This document shows, piece after piece, positions 21,172 to 33,670 of a stretch of 64,000 bases of DNA. The stretch is from Sphaeramia orbicularis. Taxonomy: Eukaryota; Chordata; Actinopteri; Kurtiformes; Apogonidae. The position numbers were made by a program, and so were the translations under genes. The stretch covers positions 41,084,609-41,148,608 of the forward strand of contig NC_043978.1 of the NCBI RefSeq assembly GCF_902148855.1, in the 5' to 3' direction. Each line of letters starts with the position of its first letter. Positions within the stretch are counted from its first letter, which is position 1. Below the pieces are notes generated by a model. The model saw nothing but the letters and a program-made list of their open reading frames with translations. It did not search any database and was not told the DNA's origin.

Positions 21172-24042
21172 CTATGCAGTCACTGATAACACACAGTGCG
21201 TACAAACACCCTTTGAACATCCCAAACAGTGTGCAAATAAGCACAGTAAAGTCAGAATCATTCATATTGTCTGACTCTGTGAAACAAATGCCTGAATCCT
21301 GAATGTGTGAGTCACCAAAGCAATAATCACTGGGTAGACAACATAATGGAAGTGATATGTGAATCCATTACCACCACATGGAAAAATTACAGCTACGTGG
21401 CTTCCATTGAAAATCAAGTGAACAGACTGTTACACTGTACATAATTGCCATAGCTTTTAAGAGTTCCCATGTACAGTATGTATGAAACTGAATCTGACAT
21501 TGCAGTTACCTCATAAGACCTTTCCAGAGGCCACGGACCATGTCGACAGGTTTAAATGTTTCATTTCATTTTAAGTGAAATCTCAGTAAACTGACCACTC
21601 AGACTTGAGGTCCGATGTAGTTGTGATGATTTTGTTAATGTGGAGAGTTTGAATCTACTTCTCATTACAGCAATAACTGTGAAAAAAGAAATGCATTTCT
21701 TAAATGAAGAAGTAAAAGGAACTTGATCTGTTTTCACACATATTGTGTTTATGCATATCGGGATAAAGACATGACAGTTGAGGTGGAACTCACCAATGTG
21801 ACACAAGTGAACTCATGGATAGTTTTCACCCACTGATACACCGATGTGTGATGTTAAAAAAAACAAACCTCTGTTGTGATTAAGTGCTGTAATTTACTTT
21901 TCTGGTGTATCTATCTTTTCTCAACCTGCCTCATCTACTTTTACTGTACTTAACAACTTTCTACATTTCCCAGAATGCCTTGTGACACTTGCAGAAATGA
22001 ACCTGACTTTTGGTTTTGCGTATTTGATCACACAACAAAAATGAGAGAGTGACTATTTTAAGTGACAAAAAAACCAAATAAACAAACAAACACTCACCCC
22101 TTGTTCAAAATAATTCTGTGTTGTGACTGCATTGCATTCTGGTCCATTGAGGCTACTGAAGAATTGAGAAAATGGTTTACTTGTTATGCTTCTTCTACAG
22201 TGTTTTCCTCCTCATTTGACTGCTGACTGTTGGTGCTAAATGGCAGCTTGAGAGAGAAACATCTGTTTCTTTTGGACTTTGAGAGACTGAATCTAATGAC
22301 ATGTAAACCTACTGTTTACACTTAATGTTCTTCATTGGTCAGACATTTTCTTCTTGGAAATGAAAATGTGTCAGTGTGATGCCACTTTGTGAAAGATATG
22401 GAATCTAGAAGGGAAAAAACACAACAAAACAGGTGATTGTAAGTCCTATTTTTGTCTCTGAAAAATGGAAATTTGTCTTACTCAGCACATTAGAAGTTTA
22501 ATCTTCAATCTGATTTTTTGCTTCCTACTGCCACAACAAAACCTGTAACTGTGGTACAAACACGTCAACATGTCATTACAGCTCATGGTCAAAACGGACA
22601 TGTTTACATTCAGAATCCAACACATTTCAACATGTGAATGTCACACTGGTCAAAACCAACATTGCGTTAACAGCTAAACACAGTGTGCAGAAATATGATA
22701 AAATAAAGAAATTTGCATGACTTCCTGTAAACAAAATGTGATAAAAACCATGAAACTTGAAACCACCAGCATATATGATAAAATTTATGTCTATTACGTG
22801 TCAATAACATGAATGCAATGCTCAATTTTTTAATCTGTAAATTGATTTTCTCACTTTGTGTTGTACGATGAATGTGTTCAGGAAGTGACAGAGCACAGCA
22901 ATCACCAACATGCCACCGTGTTTCCTATGGAGAGTTTGTACGTTGACCTCTGATCTGGCTCTTTGAGTAAACTTTACAGGGAGCATATACAAGGATGTAA
23001 ATGCACTTATGTTTACACACAAACATACAGGCTTTATAATGTACACATTTTTTAAAAACATCTACCATGAACATATTGTATACATTCAATCAAATAACAT
23101 CTTGTTTTTCATTGTTTTTCACTAATGTAGTGACCACAGTATTATGCACTTGAGGTAAAACTAGACATTATGAATTGTAGTGAAGCTGAATGTTGATGTA
23201 AATTCCCTTAAAGTAATAAAGTACTCAAACTGATATAATGTCAAAAACATAAGTGCTCAGATGTAACAGTATGACATCTTCAAGATTATACCTTGTATGT
23301 GTTCAAATGTTCTCATCATGATAATCAAATGGGCTGTATAAATAACTTGATTACCTTTTAAAATGTGTATTCAGATTCATCTTATGCTGGAAAAATAAAA
23401 GTTGCAATAAATGTCTGGGCCAAACCCATGTATATTTAAAAAAAAAAAAAAAATGCTGCTGGCTTGAATCCTCAAAGTGGGTGGAACAGTCTGTGTACTG
23501 CAGAGGCTCCTCTGAAAACACCAGGGAAATAATGAATATGTTCAAAGGTAGATTCTTATTGCAAATCATCTTATAATTACACTGTAATTGTGTGCTGTCT
23601 TGATCATAGCAGTCCTCACTTTCAAAACAGTGACAAAATATTCCAACAACAGCTGAGATTACCTATCGACCTTAAAAGTCAGTGTTACTAAAACTCATCT
23701 TTTTGTTGACTTGAAACAGACTTAATGAAAACAAATAGAACAGCAGACAATAACACAATCAGACACTGAATCAGTCTTTGCTTTCACACATTTAGTAAGT
23801 CCTGATTTCCTGGGATATTTCTTGCTCAGTTATTATTGTAGCCCTGTAATTGAGAATTATAGCATCTGCCACTGAATCACAGCACCACAGTTGATGAAAC
23901 CTACGTAAAACAAAAGCTTTTTCATGAAAAACAAGGTTTATTATTGAGATTCTAGCATGTGCTACTGAAAATATAGCAAGAAATGAGGGTCACAGAGACA
24001 GAAGAACTGCATCCAGCTCATTATTGTAGATACTTGTTCATC
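21172..24042. other. 3' flank of TMEM151B and intergenic spacer
   Basis: This starts with the TMEM151B 3' UTR. Possible AATAAA signals occur at 22077, near 22700 and near 23391 and 23406; which is used cannot be told. The rest is AT-rich with no gene, RNA or transposon that I could recognise. Confidence 0.5.
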
Positions 24043-24046
24043 TTAA

Positions 24047-24583
24047 CCAATAAAGACTCTTTGGGACATCTGTGGCAGCTTCTACATGAGTTTCTCTCTC
24101 TATTTAACCTTTCTCAGGTGATTCATCACCATTTATTATGATTTTATTTTATGTAAATTTGCATTTTTTCAGTATAAATATTTTTTCCCCTTATATTTAA
24201 TTTAGTATTAATGTAGATGTTCATAAAAGCTCAAGTAAAGTTGAGGATTATTACATGAGAAAGTGAGAAACCTGAAGGGAAAGTGACTTTTTGTTCAAAG
24301 GTATCAATAACTGAACATAGAACAAGTGTCTCCATCCACTGCTCTTTATCAAACTCCATGGGTTTTACTGGCGAAGCAATGTTGTAGATAATGGTGTTTC
24401 CACGGTAACTATGGAGTGTCTGAACATCCAAATGGATCATATCTGAAGACCATGAAAAAATGACAAACTCCATTTTACCTGAAATATTTCAACATATTGA
24501 TAGGATTAGTAGTTCAGAACTTAATAAATATTTTAGATCAGTCAGTGCTTTTGGTTGCCAGTGGCTGTTTGGGTCTTTATGGG
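24047..24583 (+). mobile_element. piggyBac-like non-autonomous element, family B copy 1
   Basis: TTAA at 24043-24046 and 24584-24587 encloses 537 bp with inverted ends related to CCCATAAAGAC (left copy reads CCAATAAAGAC). Interior words such as TTCATAAAAGCT, CTCCATGGGTTTTACTGG, GGTGTTTCCAC and CATATCTGAAGACCATGAAAA are shared in the same order and orientation with the element at 27477-28008. No transposase is coded. Confidence 0.78.
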
Positions 24584-24881
24584 TTAAACACAGGACAACA
24601 GATCATTTTTCCTTTTTGTCACTGGCCAATCACTCTGTCAGTGTAAATAATCACTAAATGATGCTCAGTGTTCAATTACAGACCTTTTCTCTCATCTATA
24701 AGCAACTCATAATAAGTGGCTGCATATACCCTGGTTCAGTTCTTTAAAATTCTCATGGGAAATAAGTTAATTTTTATCTTTATATTCATTTGGATATCAT
24801 TCAATTTATGTAGTATAATAAAGTATTTAAACCCAGTTTTTCCAAGTTCAGTTTGAAGAGGAGTTTTTGCTGATGCTAGAA

Positions 24882-25667
24882 TTTCCTGTGACCTGATACT
24901 CTAAATATCAGATCTCAATAGATGACTTATATGCAGTGCTGTGCAAAAGTCTAAGCAGCAGCAGTGTTGTAATGTAGTCAGTATTTAGTGTGATCTCCCT
25001 TTAGATTCTGTAAGTCTTCAGCTCTCTTGGATTGACTGTCTGGATATTTTCTAAATACACACCTTCAGAATGTCCCAGAGGCATTCATAGTGTTTTATCC
25101 TTTTTTTTCCTAAAAAAACAACAACAACACATATTCATTTCTTAGTCAGTGTAGTAATATAGCTGCAACAGGAATATATACAGTAAATATGTAAACAGTA
25201 TTAAAAACACAAATGCATTAAAAAACATGAATATTGTAGAATCTATATGGGATCATCTGGACAGAGAAAAGGCTAAAAGACCATGAAAGCATGATGAAGG
25301 TGTGTAATATAACACAAAATTATTTAAGTAAATATCCAGACAGTCAATCCGAGAGACTTAAAGTTTTTCTAAACCTAAAGGGGGGTCACACTAAATACTG
25401 ACTATACCTGTAGAAGATGTTTCTTGCATGTTTCAAGACTGTCCACATATTTCCTATTAGAAATTAAGATATACGCACATTAAAACCCTGCAACAAAGCT
25501 AAATGCTGCTTTTGCAAGGCACTGTATAGAAGTCACCAACTACAACAGTATTTAAACTATCAGGTCACAGGATATTTAAGAAAACATCCATTTAATAGTC
25601 AACCCAAGAGAGCTGTAGATTTACTGAATCCAAATCAGACTAACACCAACTTCAGCTGCAGACGCTG

Positions 25668-25726
<59 letters not shown>

Positions 25727-25822
25727 AATACTGTGCACATACAGTATGTTTGTCACACATACACTACAATCCGGCAAAAACAACAAGACTAAAGGCTGCT
25801 AATACTTTTGTACAGTACTATA
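24882..25822. repeat. Fold-back cluster of a Tc1/mariner-type non-autonomous repeat
   Basis: The left block (24882-25048) runs CCTGTGACCTGAT, then GCAGTGCTGTGCAAAAGTCT, GTCAGTATTTAGTGTGAT and CTCTCTTGGATTGACTGTCT. The same words return in inverted order between 25331 and 25573: AGACAGTCAATCC, TCACACTAAATACTGAC, TTTTGCAAGGCACTGTA and ATCAGGTCACAGGAT. Part of them appears a third time (AACCCAAGAGAGCT near 25600), ending with a terminal-like CTTTTGTACAGTACTATA at 25805-25822. GTGCTGTGCAAAAGTCTT-like termini are typical of Tc1/mariner-type repeats of fish. No transposase was recognised. Confidence 0.6.
25671..25725 (+). repeat. (TG)n microsatellite
   Basis: About 27 TG units, inside the fold-back cluster. 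Confidence 0.97.
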
Positions 25823-25956
25823 ACTCGTGACATTTCTTCAAGTTTAACTGAAAGACATCCTCATGAAAATAAATCTTATCTCACACAAGTTAATAAGAGG
25901 CGCATGTCATTCCCCTCCCGTGCCACAGGTGGCAGCACCGAGACATCGCCCGGTGT

Positions 25957-28336
25957 ATGAACAGCACAAGGAGACCAACAAAGGAACACATACCGAGCTA
26001 TGAAAGGTTATCCAGTGGGTGAGTGCATTTCTCAATCACAACTGCATGTGAGGAACTTCGTTATTCAAGATTTAGCAACGAACGAAAACGAGCAACGCTG
26101 TTTCCAATGTCTGCTGTGCTGTTTGCAGTCATGTGTGAAGGAAAGATGGTAAAAAATAACACAAGCTAGTCCGGATCATCTCCAGCTCAACTTTAGCATC
26201 GGAACTCTCCAACTCTGTGAAAAAAAAACAGACTTTATATAAACTTATGACAACCATGACTTGTAGAAACAGGCCAAGAATAGCAGGTAATCATGTTATA
26301 TAAATGTAACGCACATTTTCTGCAGCTTGTGCTACCTATATGTTGGATGCTGGTGTCAAGTTACACGGAGATAAAACAACTTCCGGTGTCAACAATGATT
26401 AGATTAAACGTGGACCTCCACGCGTGTCTCATATTATCACTGGTTTAACTTTTTGTAGCTGATTATCAGGGCAAAAGGGTCAAAAATATTAACAGTGATG
26501 GGACTAGGAACGAAAATTACTCCACAGCCAGGCTTTTAACCGGAACTTCCGTTGTTATTGTGTAGTGGCAGTGATTTCACAGGCTTGACACTTAAAACAG
26601 AGCTGAGTACTGAAGGTTATTTCATAAAAGGAAACCTTAATAATGATTGGTAGTTGTCCACTGATATCCATAACATGTAACCTTGGGATATTTAGTTTAA
26701 TAAAGTAATTTCAATAATTAGGTCTTTTTTTGTCATTCAGCAACATGTTGGATTCATAATTGTTTGGGGAAAAAATGTTTGTCTTTTGTTTTAGCATTGT
26801 AGAGGCTTGTAGCCATAACTTTTAGGAATACATCATTTCTGAACTCAGGGATTAAAAAACTAACGAAGAAGAGTTACAAAAAAGTAAGGACAAACAAAAG
26901 GAAAAATTTGATATTTCAGTTCAATCGGATGCATCCACTATTGTTGCTTCACAGTCTGTTCATGTACTTGTCTTAGTTATTAGCAAGTTGGGTAAAAATA
27001 TGTTTGTGAGACTGCTACAGCTTTGACCTTGGGCCACAAAAATCTTTTCAATTTATCCTTTGTTCCAGACTTTGTCCCATTCTGCCAAACTGTGGCTGAG
27101 ATGTCACACTTTAAATGTATCCAGGACTGATGGACCAACAGTCTTACAGAAATGATCAGTAGATATATCTAAAAAACATTTGTCTTTGACCTTGTTGAAT
27201 GGTCATCAAACTTACACAGTAGTAAGGTTGCAAGAAAGTCTGAGTCATCATTTAGCTTTTGAACCTTAAACAGCAAAACAGAAATTTTTCTAACGATGTC
27301 AGATGTGCTTTTAACATTTTACTGGACAAATGGTAAACCAGCCTAACGAGATGGAACTTCCAGAATGTGACAAGCAGGCTAATGTTTACAAAGTGATAGC
27401 TTAGTGTTCCTTCTGTTTGCAATGCTGAATTTCTGTATAAAAAAATGTTTTCACTTCCAGAAAACAATCTTCTTAACCCATAAAAATCCAGAGCTTCTTT
27501 TGTGGCAATTCCCAAAGGATTTTTTTCTATTTAATCATTCTTAATTTATCGCCATTTATTATAATATTATCATCTGTATTTTGTGTTTTTTTCAGTGTAA
27601 TCATGTATTTTCCTATATTTAATTTTCTGATCATGCAGATGTTCATAAAAGCTGAGATTAAAGTTGTTTTATTATATCAGAAACAGAGAAAACTGAAGAA
27701 AAAATGACTTTTTCCAACAAAACCTATCATTAACTGAACATAAACCCACTGTCTCCATCCACTGTCATTGATCCAACTCCATGGGTTTTACTGGTGAATC
27801 ATTGTTATAGAAGATGATGGTGTTTCCACATTCAGTACGGAGGCTCTGAACGTCCAAATGGGTCATATCTGATGACCATGAAAAGACGACAAATTGCATT
27901 TTACACCAATTATTTACATGGATTGATGGGATCAGTGGATCATCAGGTATTAAACAGTTTAGATCAGCAGATGTTTTGGTCACCAGTGGCTGTTTGAGTC
28001 TTTATGGGTTAATGGAATAATTATCATTTTTTTGGAAGGTTAGAAAGACAGGTAGTAACAGGAGTAACATGCACTTAAGCCGTGTGTTTTCAACAGCTCA
28101 GTTTAGAGAAAACATAAGTAAACACCAGTACAGAAAAATCACTGTATAACAGGAACAACTTCAAAATGCACCATGTTATTTTTGTTTGTTTTCAGTGACT
28201 GGTTGGAGTTCCAGCATGCAAAACTTGGTGGTACAGGCACTTGTCATGAGGCAGTTGGGAAGGCTGAACCCCCGCCACCTGCTGGCTGCTGGGTATGGGC
28301 TGAGACAGACTGAATGGTGTCCGAGGACCATCCACA
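25957..28336 (+). promoter_or_regulatory. Candidate overlapping upstream ORF of MTRES1
   Basis: An ATG at 25957 in exon 1 opens a frame that differs from the MTRES1 frame, crosses the 26018/28196 splice junction, runs past both candidate MTRES1 start codons and stops in exon 2 near 28313 (TGA in GAGACAGACTGAATG). If the transcript begins upstream of 25957 this would reduce initiation at the main start. The transcription start is not visible, so this is inference. Confidence 0.35.
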
Positions 28337-29207
28337 CACGCCAGCTGTGGGGCTGCTCGGCCTTCTCCACACTCGGCTGTCACAGACCTTCTTTTCGGGG
28401 CAGAGAAGCTGTCAGGAGCTGGTCCATTGCTCATCTCAGATTCAAAAGCAGCAAGAAAAAAGGGCGTAGTACAGTTGGACAACAAGAAGAGGAAGATGAG
28501 GATGAAAAAGACCCGGAGGATAGTGACTATGAAGATGAAACGGATCTAGACCCAAATCTCCCAAAAGACTATAAAGACATGGAGAAATATGTACAGTCCT
28601 TTCGCTATGATCTCATCATGAGAGCTGGCTTGGACTTAGCACGCAAGTGAGTTCAGTTTCACATCAACACTATAATTTGTGAACATAAAAACACAAAGGT
28701 TAAGTTGACGCATTGATTGGTACATTTATAAGACACATTGGTTAGTTTTCATTGTTTTTCATACTTAAAAGTAATTTTGATCAGTGTAAAGCAAACATTG
28801 TTCTTCCTTTGAACCTGTGCAATGACCATTCTCTCTGTCTTGTAACAGTAAAATTGAGGATGCTTTCTACGACAGCAAGCTCAGGCTAAATGGGCAGAAA
28901 CTTATCAAGAAAAGTAAAACGGTGAGTATTGCTTGACTACAAATATCATGTTCCTGCCCCATGTTCTTACACACATTTACTCTTTAGTTCATTTGTGGTA
29001 AATACTTTTTTTTTCTTCATTCAGGTAAAAGTTGGGGACAAATTAGACCTGGTACTGTCAGAGAATCGGGAAACAAACACTGTCACACTTATGAGAGTCA
29101 TCCTGAGAAGAGTTTTTGCTGAAGCCAGTTCCACGGAGAAGCACAAAGTTGCCATAAGGCGCTGGAAATTTCTAGAACTTTCCAAGGACGAGGCCTTTAA
29201 ACCATGA
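26000..29207 (+). CDS. mtres1: MTRES1 mitochondrial transcription rescue factor (S4-domain RNA-binding protein)
   Basis: Exons 26000-26018 (if the ATG in MKGYPVVTGWSSS is used), 28196-28646, 28849-28921 and 29025-29207 join in frame. A shorter protein of 228 residues would start at 28216 (MQNLVVQALVMRQL). Both starts lead into an Arg-rich, acid-poor N-terminus typical of a mitochondrial presequence. An acidic linker (EEEDEDEKDPEDSDYEDE) follows, then the conserved PKDYKDMEKYVQSFRYDLI, then the S4-like RNA-binding fold KIEDAFYDSKLRLNGQKL and KTVKVGDKLDLVL. The human protein (about 240 residues, C6orf203) binds RNA in mitochondria, prevents loss of mitochondrial transcripts under stress and takes part in mitoribosome quality control. 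It faces BEND3 tail to tail, as in human 6q21. Confidence 0.93.
27477..28008 (+). mobile_element. piggyBac-like non-autonomous element, family B copy 2
   Basis: TTAA at 27473-27476 and 28009-28012 encloses 532 bp beginning CCCATAAAAATCC and ending GTCTTTATGGG. It is collinear and co-oriented with the copy at 24047-24583 but clearly diverged from it, so the two are independent older insertions. It lies in MTRES1 intron 1, about 190 bp before the exon 2 acceptor. Confidence 0.8.
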
Positions 29208-29994
29208 ACTTAAAATGGGAATCACCTTGTGTAATACTGTTATAGACAACACTCAAGCAAACACACAGATGCCATCAAATGAGTGTTATGAAGATATAGT
29301 GTAAAGGTGAGCAGGGGTGGCAAACAAGGAGCATTGATTCTAAATGTTTACGCTGTACTGTGAGAAACGCCCCAATAAAGGTGCACTATGAAACAGAAAT
29401 CTCAGAATCCTATCTTCGTGGCCTGGATTGTCACTTGGAAGTACAGACCTGTTAATGTGTAAAAAAGCCCAATAATGTATTTATAATAGTGATTTTATTA
29501 GAAATAGGTTATCATGAGCAATTGTCATGTTAAATTGTCTTTATAATATAAACTTCTATAAGAAGGCTTAACATAAGCACATTATTATTTAAACAGTGGT
29601 GGCACAATGCTACATCATGTACTGCAATGGAAATATATCACATCCTTGTGATTCATTTCTATCCATATAGCAAATGTGTAATCTATCACTATTAGCTACT
29701 ATCATTATTATTGTTCTTAAGGCTACAACATTTATGAACAAAGTATGTTAGATAAGCTATTTTGGCTTATAAATAGAAGCTGATTTCACTCTTTAGGCAA
29801 CAATAAGACTACATAAACTACAACATCTACTGCTGTAGTTAAAAGATAAAATATGACCTAGAATAATGAAACTTGTAACAGCTTGGCTTCATCCTACATA
29901 GGACAGCTTGTAAAAGTTCAACATTGTGTTTTCAGCTTATATACTGTGCAAATGTATTTTATGACAAGTGTTACCTAATTGCAAAGTCATGTAA
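29208..29994. other. Convergent 3' region of MTRES1 and BEND3
   Basis: An AATAAA at 29374-29379 (CCCCAATAAAGG) is the likely MTRES1 poly(A) signal, 167 bp past its stop. On the minus strand an AATAAA at 29499-29494 could end BEND3, with a 3' UTR of about 0.5 kb. The rest is AT-rich and holds nothing else recognisable. Confidence 0.55.
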
Positions 29995-32900
29995 CTAGGA
30001 CACAGTGCTTGACCTCTTGGCCTTCTTCAAAATGTCACACTTCTTGCGATTGGGACGCCGACAGCGTTCATCAATACTTGGCACACATTCATAGTGCCAC
30101 ACCTCCTCCATCTTATCCACAGGATACACCGCCTCCACATAGTGACGGATCAGCCTGAGGCGCACTGGGTCAAGCTGCTTTTTGTTGCAGGCTCCTGAAT
30201 GGTTGTACTGCAGCCGCAGGTTCTCCTGGGTGAAGAGCTCAGGGAAGAGGCGCACCAGCAGACGGGCTGCAAAGTTCCCAACAGAAAGACTCTGCTGGAC
30301 AATTTCCCGTACCTCAGCATCTGAGAGCAGGTAGACTGATGGTACAGGGAAGTCAGGTTTAGATACAGACAGTTCATCCAGGGGAATCTTGCAGAAGTCT
30401 TTGCTACTTTTCTCTGGTGGTAAAGAGGGAGCATCTGGATCCTCCCTAATGTTATCTGCATTGAGCTGGTTCAGCTGGCAAAGAAAGTCTGGCTCTGATT
30501 CCTGACCATAGACTTTACGTTGCTGTAAGTAGGACCTCCTTTGCTCTGTGTCACGTCTTCTGCATCTCTCATCAAGTTTGCCAACGAATTCTAACATCCA
30601 CACTCGATCATTTGTGGCTCGAGGGTATAGTAACTGCACATAATGACGGATCAGGTTCACACGAACAGGGTCCAGCTGTTTTTTGCCAAGTGAACCACTG
30701 CAGTTGTACTGCTTCCGTGTGTTCTCGTGGGTGAACAGCTCAGGAAACATAAGCACCAGCAGCCGAGAGGCAAAGTTCCCTATGGATAAGCTACAATCAT
30801 AGTTGTTCTTCAGCTGCTCCTTGGATAAGAGGTACTCCTGGGGAACAGTAAAGTCAGGCAGAGGAATTTCCAGATTGTCAAAATCCACAGGAGTCAGGAG
30901 GGATTTTTTAGATTTTCGGCTGGGCCTTTCATAATCCCCCATCTCTGGAACCTTGATAACAGACACATCTTCAGAAAGGCTAGTGAGGCCATAGCCTTCA
31001 TCATTGATATTGTCAGGTTCACTCCCATTTCCATTACTGTGAGGACCCTCAAGTGCATCCTCCATATGCTGAATGCACACTTGCAGCCAGCTATCCTCAG
31101 GCACATCAGGGAAATTTGCCTCCATATACTTTCTTATTATTTCCATCTTGTCAGAGTCCACTATCAGCTGTCCCACACTGCTGAAACTGCTGCAGCCCTC
31201 TGGCATTTTTCCTTCTTCAAAAACCTCAGGGAAGAGACGATGCATAAGAAAAATAACAAAGTCCTCAGGGGAGGAGAATTCATCCAGCTCCTCTGTGGCT
31301 TGAGTATTAAAAGCCAGGTCTGACACAGCCAGGCCACTCTGCTGGTTATCTAAGTTTAAATGTTCTTCCTGGCCCTGCTCATTAATAAAACGATAAGACT
31401 GGGGATGCTCTGCTTTTATCCCGGCACCTGTGAATGTCTGTTTCCTAAGCAGCCGAGCGCTGTCCATGTCCCTCTGCGCCCAGAAGCGATTAAAGAAGTC
31501 GTTAATCTGAAGGAGGCATTCTTCCTGCCAGACGTTGTTGTTCTTGACTGAAGGGTGGCATACCTCGACATAGTTACGGATCAACTGCAGATGTAGAGAC
31601 TCAAGTGTCCTCTTGCTTGCCATGCAGTCGTGAGAGCACTCCCTGGCTTTAAACAGTTCTGGGAAGAGGTGCACAAGCAGCCGACATCCAAGCTCCCCAG
31701 CACTGGATGTCTGCTCCATTAGCTGATTCAGTTCATCGCTTGTGAGCAGATACTCCGGAGGAGGCTGGAACTCTGTCACCATGTCAGTTGGATTGATCTG
31801 CTTCTTTATCCGCATGACTTCAAGGGTTAACAAGTCCACTTTACTGTGCAGCTGTGTCATGCTTGAATTGAGAGTATTAAGAATAAAAAACATTTTTTCG
31901 ATCAGCGGATAAAGACTAGAGTCTGTCGAAGTCTGACCTAGTGTGTCTGTGATGGACAAGGACTCCAGTGAACCATTTTCCTCTGAGCTCTGGAGCTTTG
32001 ATGAGAGGATGCTGCTGAAGCTGAGCTGATTCATGGAGCCCTGAGTGCCCTGTTGTTCCAGACACGGCGTGTTCCTCTTCTCCGAGATCCTGTGGGAGAT
32101 GCCGAATAGAGGTTTTCTGTAGGAGACTCTGGATTTCTCCTGGACATAGTCTCTCTTCTCTCCAGTTGTTGTGAGGCAAAGAGGCTCATGTCTACTGGTT
32201 TCATCTGCCAAATGCCGCCTCATCTGGACAGAAAAACTTGTAAATGTACTGTATATGTAGTAACAATGCAACATAGACACAAGGTGAAGGATGAATTATG
32301 TGTTTTAAGGTGAAAAAACGTTTTTATCACCCAAAATTACTATTATGTTTTTCATTTTTTGTGAGTGTACTCAAGTACTTTATCTGACCAGTACGAATGT
32401 GTCTCTATATCTATGTTACAAAGTGAAAACTACGACTGAAAACTAAATCTAAACTGAAACTCAAAAAACCTAGACTGGCAACCCTACTGAATGAAAAAAG
32501 CAAATTACTATAACTGAAACATAGGATATATAAACTGTAAATGGTTAAATTGAATATGAATTAGTCTGACTTTGTTACCTCTCCAGATAATCTGGCTCTC
32601 TTGTTGCTGGTGGACTGGTTTGTGTTCGGGTCCATCTCTGCTGATGTCCGTTTAGTGGCTTCATTCGACCCAGGAGATTGTCCTCCATGTCCTTCAGGTG
32701 GCTCACCAATTGCAAAGTCCTCCATCTCCTCCTTAACATCTTGGATATGCTTGTGTTCTGAAATAACAGTATTTATAATACAACCTTTGAGTCAAAGGAA
32801 TAACAAAATATTTTGTTTCTTTTGCAATTTAATTTCACCTTTAAAAGGGACCTAAATGTACTTTAACTTGTACAACTTGCTATGCAGTTCTCTTTATATA

Positions 32901-33124
32901 TTATTGTGTATGAAGATAACTGTATGAAAACACCCTGATTTAAGGTTGCTATGTTTTGTAAACCGAAAAGGAGAAAAAAATTCTTTAAAAAATTGCTGGA
33001 TACTCGTCATTTATGGTGATTCTACTATAGTCACTGATTCTTGATATATAGTTAATGGGCTGCAGAACTTGCCTTTCTCAAGCATTGCTTCATCTGAAAC
33101 TTCCTCATGCTCAGAGGAATTCAT
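29995..33124 (-). CDS. bend3: BEND3, four-BEN-domain chromatin repressor
   Basis: Coding exons 33124-33073, 32757-32579 and 32223-29995 join in frame to 819 residues (human about 828). Start MNSSEHEEVSDEAMLEK; exon 2 ends NKRARLSGE, matching the basic KRRR region of the human protein. Next come KPLFGISHRISEK, a coiled coil near residues 182-217 (MTQLHSKVDLLTLEVMRIKK), and BEN domains near 227-322, 385-470, 530-640 and 690-800. The last two carry the family words SLSIGNFASRLLV.MFPELF, KKQLDP and DERCRR. BEND3 binds GC-rich DNA, is recruited to pericentromeric heterochromatin and works with NoRC and Polycomb to repress transcription. The first coding intron uses a GC donor. Most of the protein comes from one exon of more than 2.2 kb. 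Confidence 0.96.
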
Positions 33125-33538
33125 AGCCTACAGAAAATCACAAACATATAATCAAATGAGTATATGTCTAATATAAACCACTGACATCAACATGTAGACA
33201 GGTGACATATTAAAGGAAAAAATAATAATTCTAGTGGAGGAATGAACACCATTCCAGCAAAACATATCACCTCATTTGGTGTTTTGATGATATTAGTGGA
33301 AAACCACTGTCTAACATATCAGATTAAATCTCATAAACCTGGTTGCGATCTGGTGAATGGGAAGGCCATAGTGCGTGATTAACATCATTTTACAGTCATC
33401 TAGGCATTCAGTGAAATACGTGAATAGAAAAGAAGAAAGTACACATCAGATTTTTTCTATTATTACCTATGCATATATAAGGGAACACTTAACTATATGT
33501 CAACACTCAACTCAAAAACCATAAAACCTTTGAAATAA

Positions 33539-33600
33539 GATATGATAAACCTTTATTAATCCCATAATGGGGAAATTTGCAGCGTTGCAGCAGCATAGGA
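33539..33600. repeat. Fish dispersed repeat fragment (TTTATTAATCCC type)
   Basis: The word AAACCTTTATTAATCCCATA followed by TGGGGAAATTTGCAG and GCAGCAGCA is a common teleost repeat signature; the class is not certain. Confidence 0.5.
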
Positions 33601-33639
33601 TAGTAATATTAAAAGTAAGGATTCACGTAACAAATATAA

Positions 33640-33670
<31 letters not shown>

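Noticed and set aside
24231-24473. 80-codon frame inside family B copy 1, shared in part with copy 2
   Set aside because: Differences between the copies include many non-synonymous changes and copy 2 closes early; likely non-coding element sequence.
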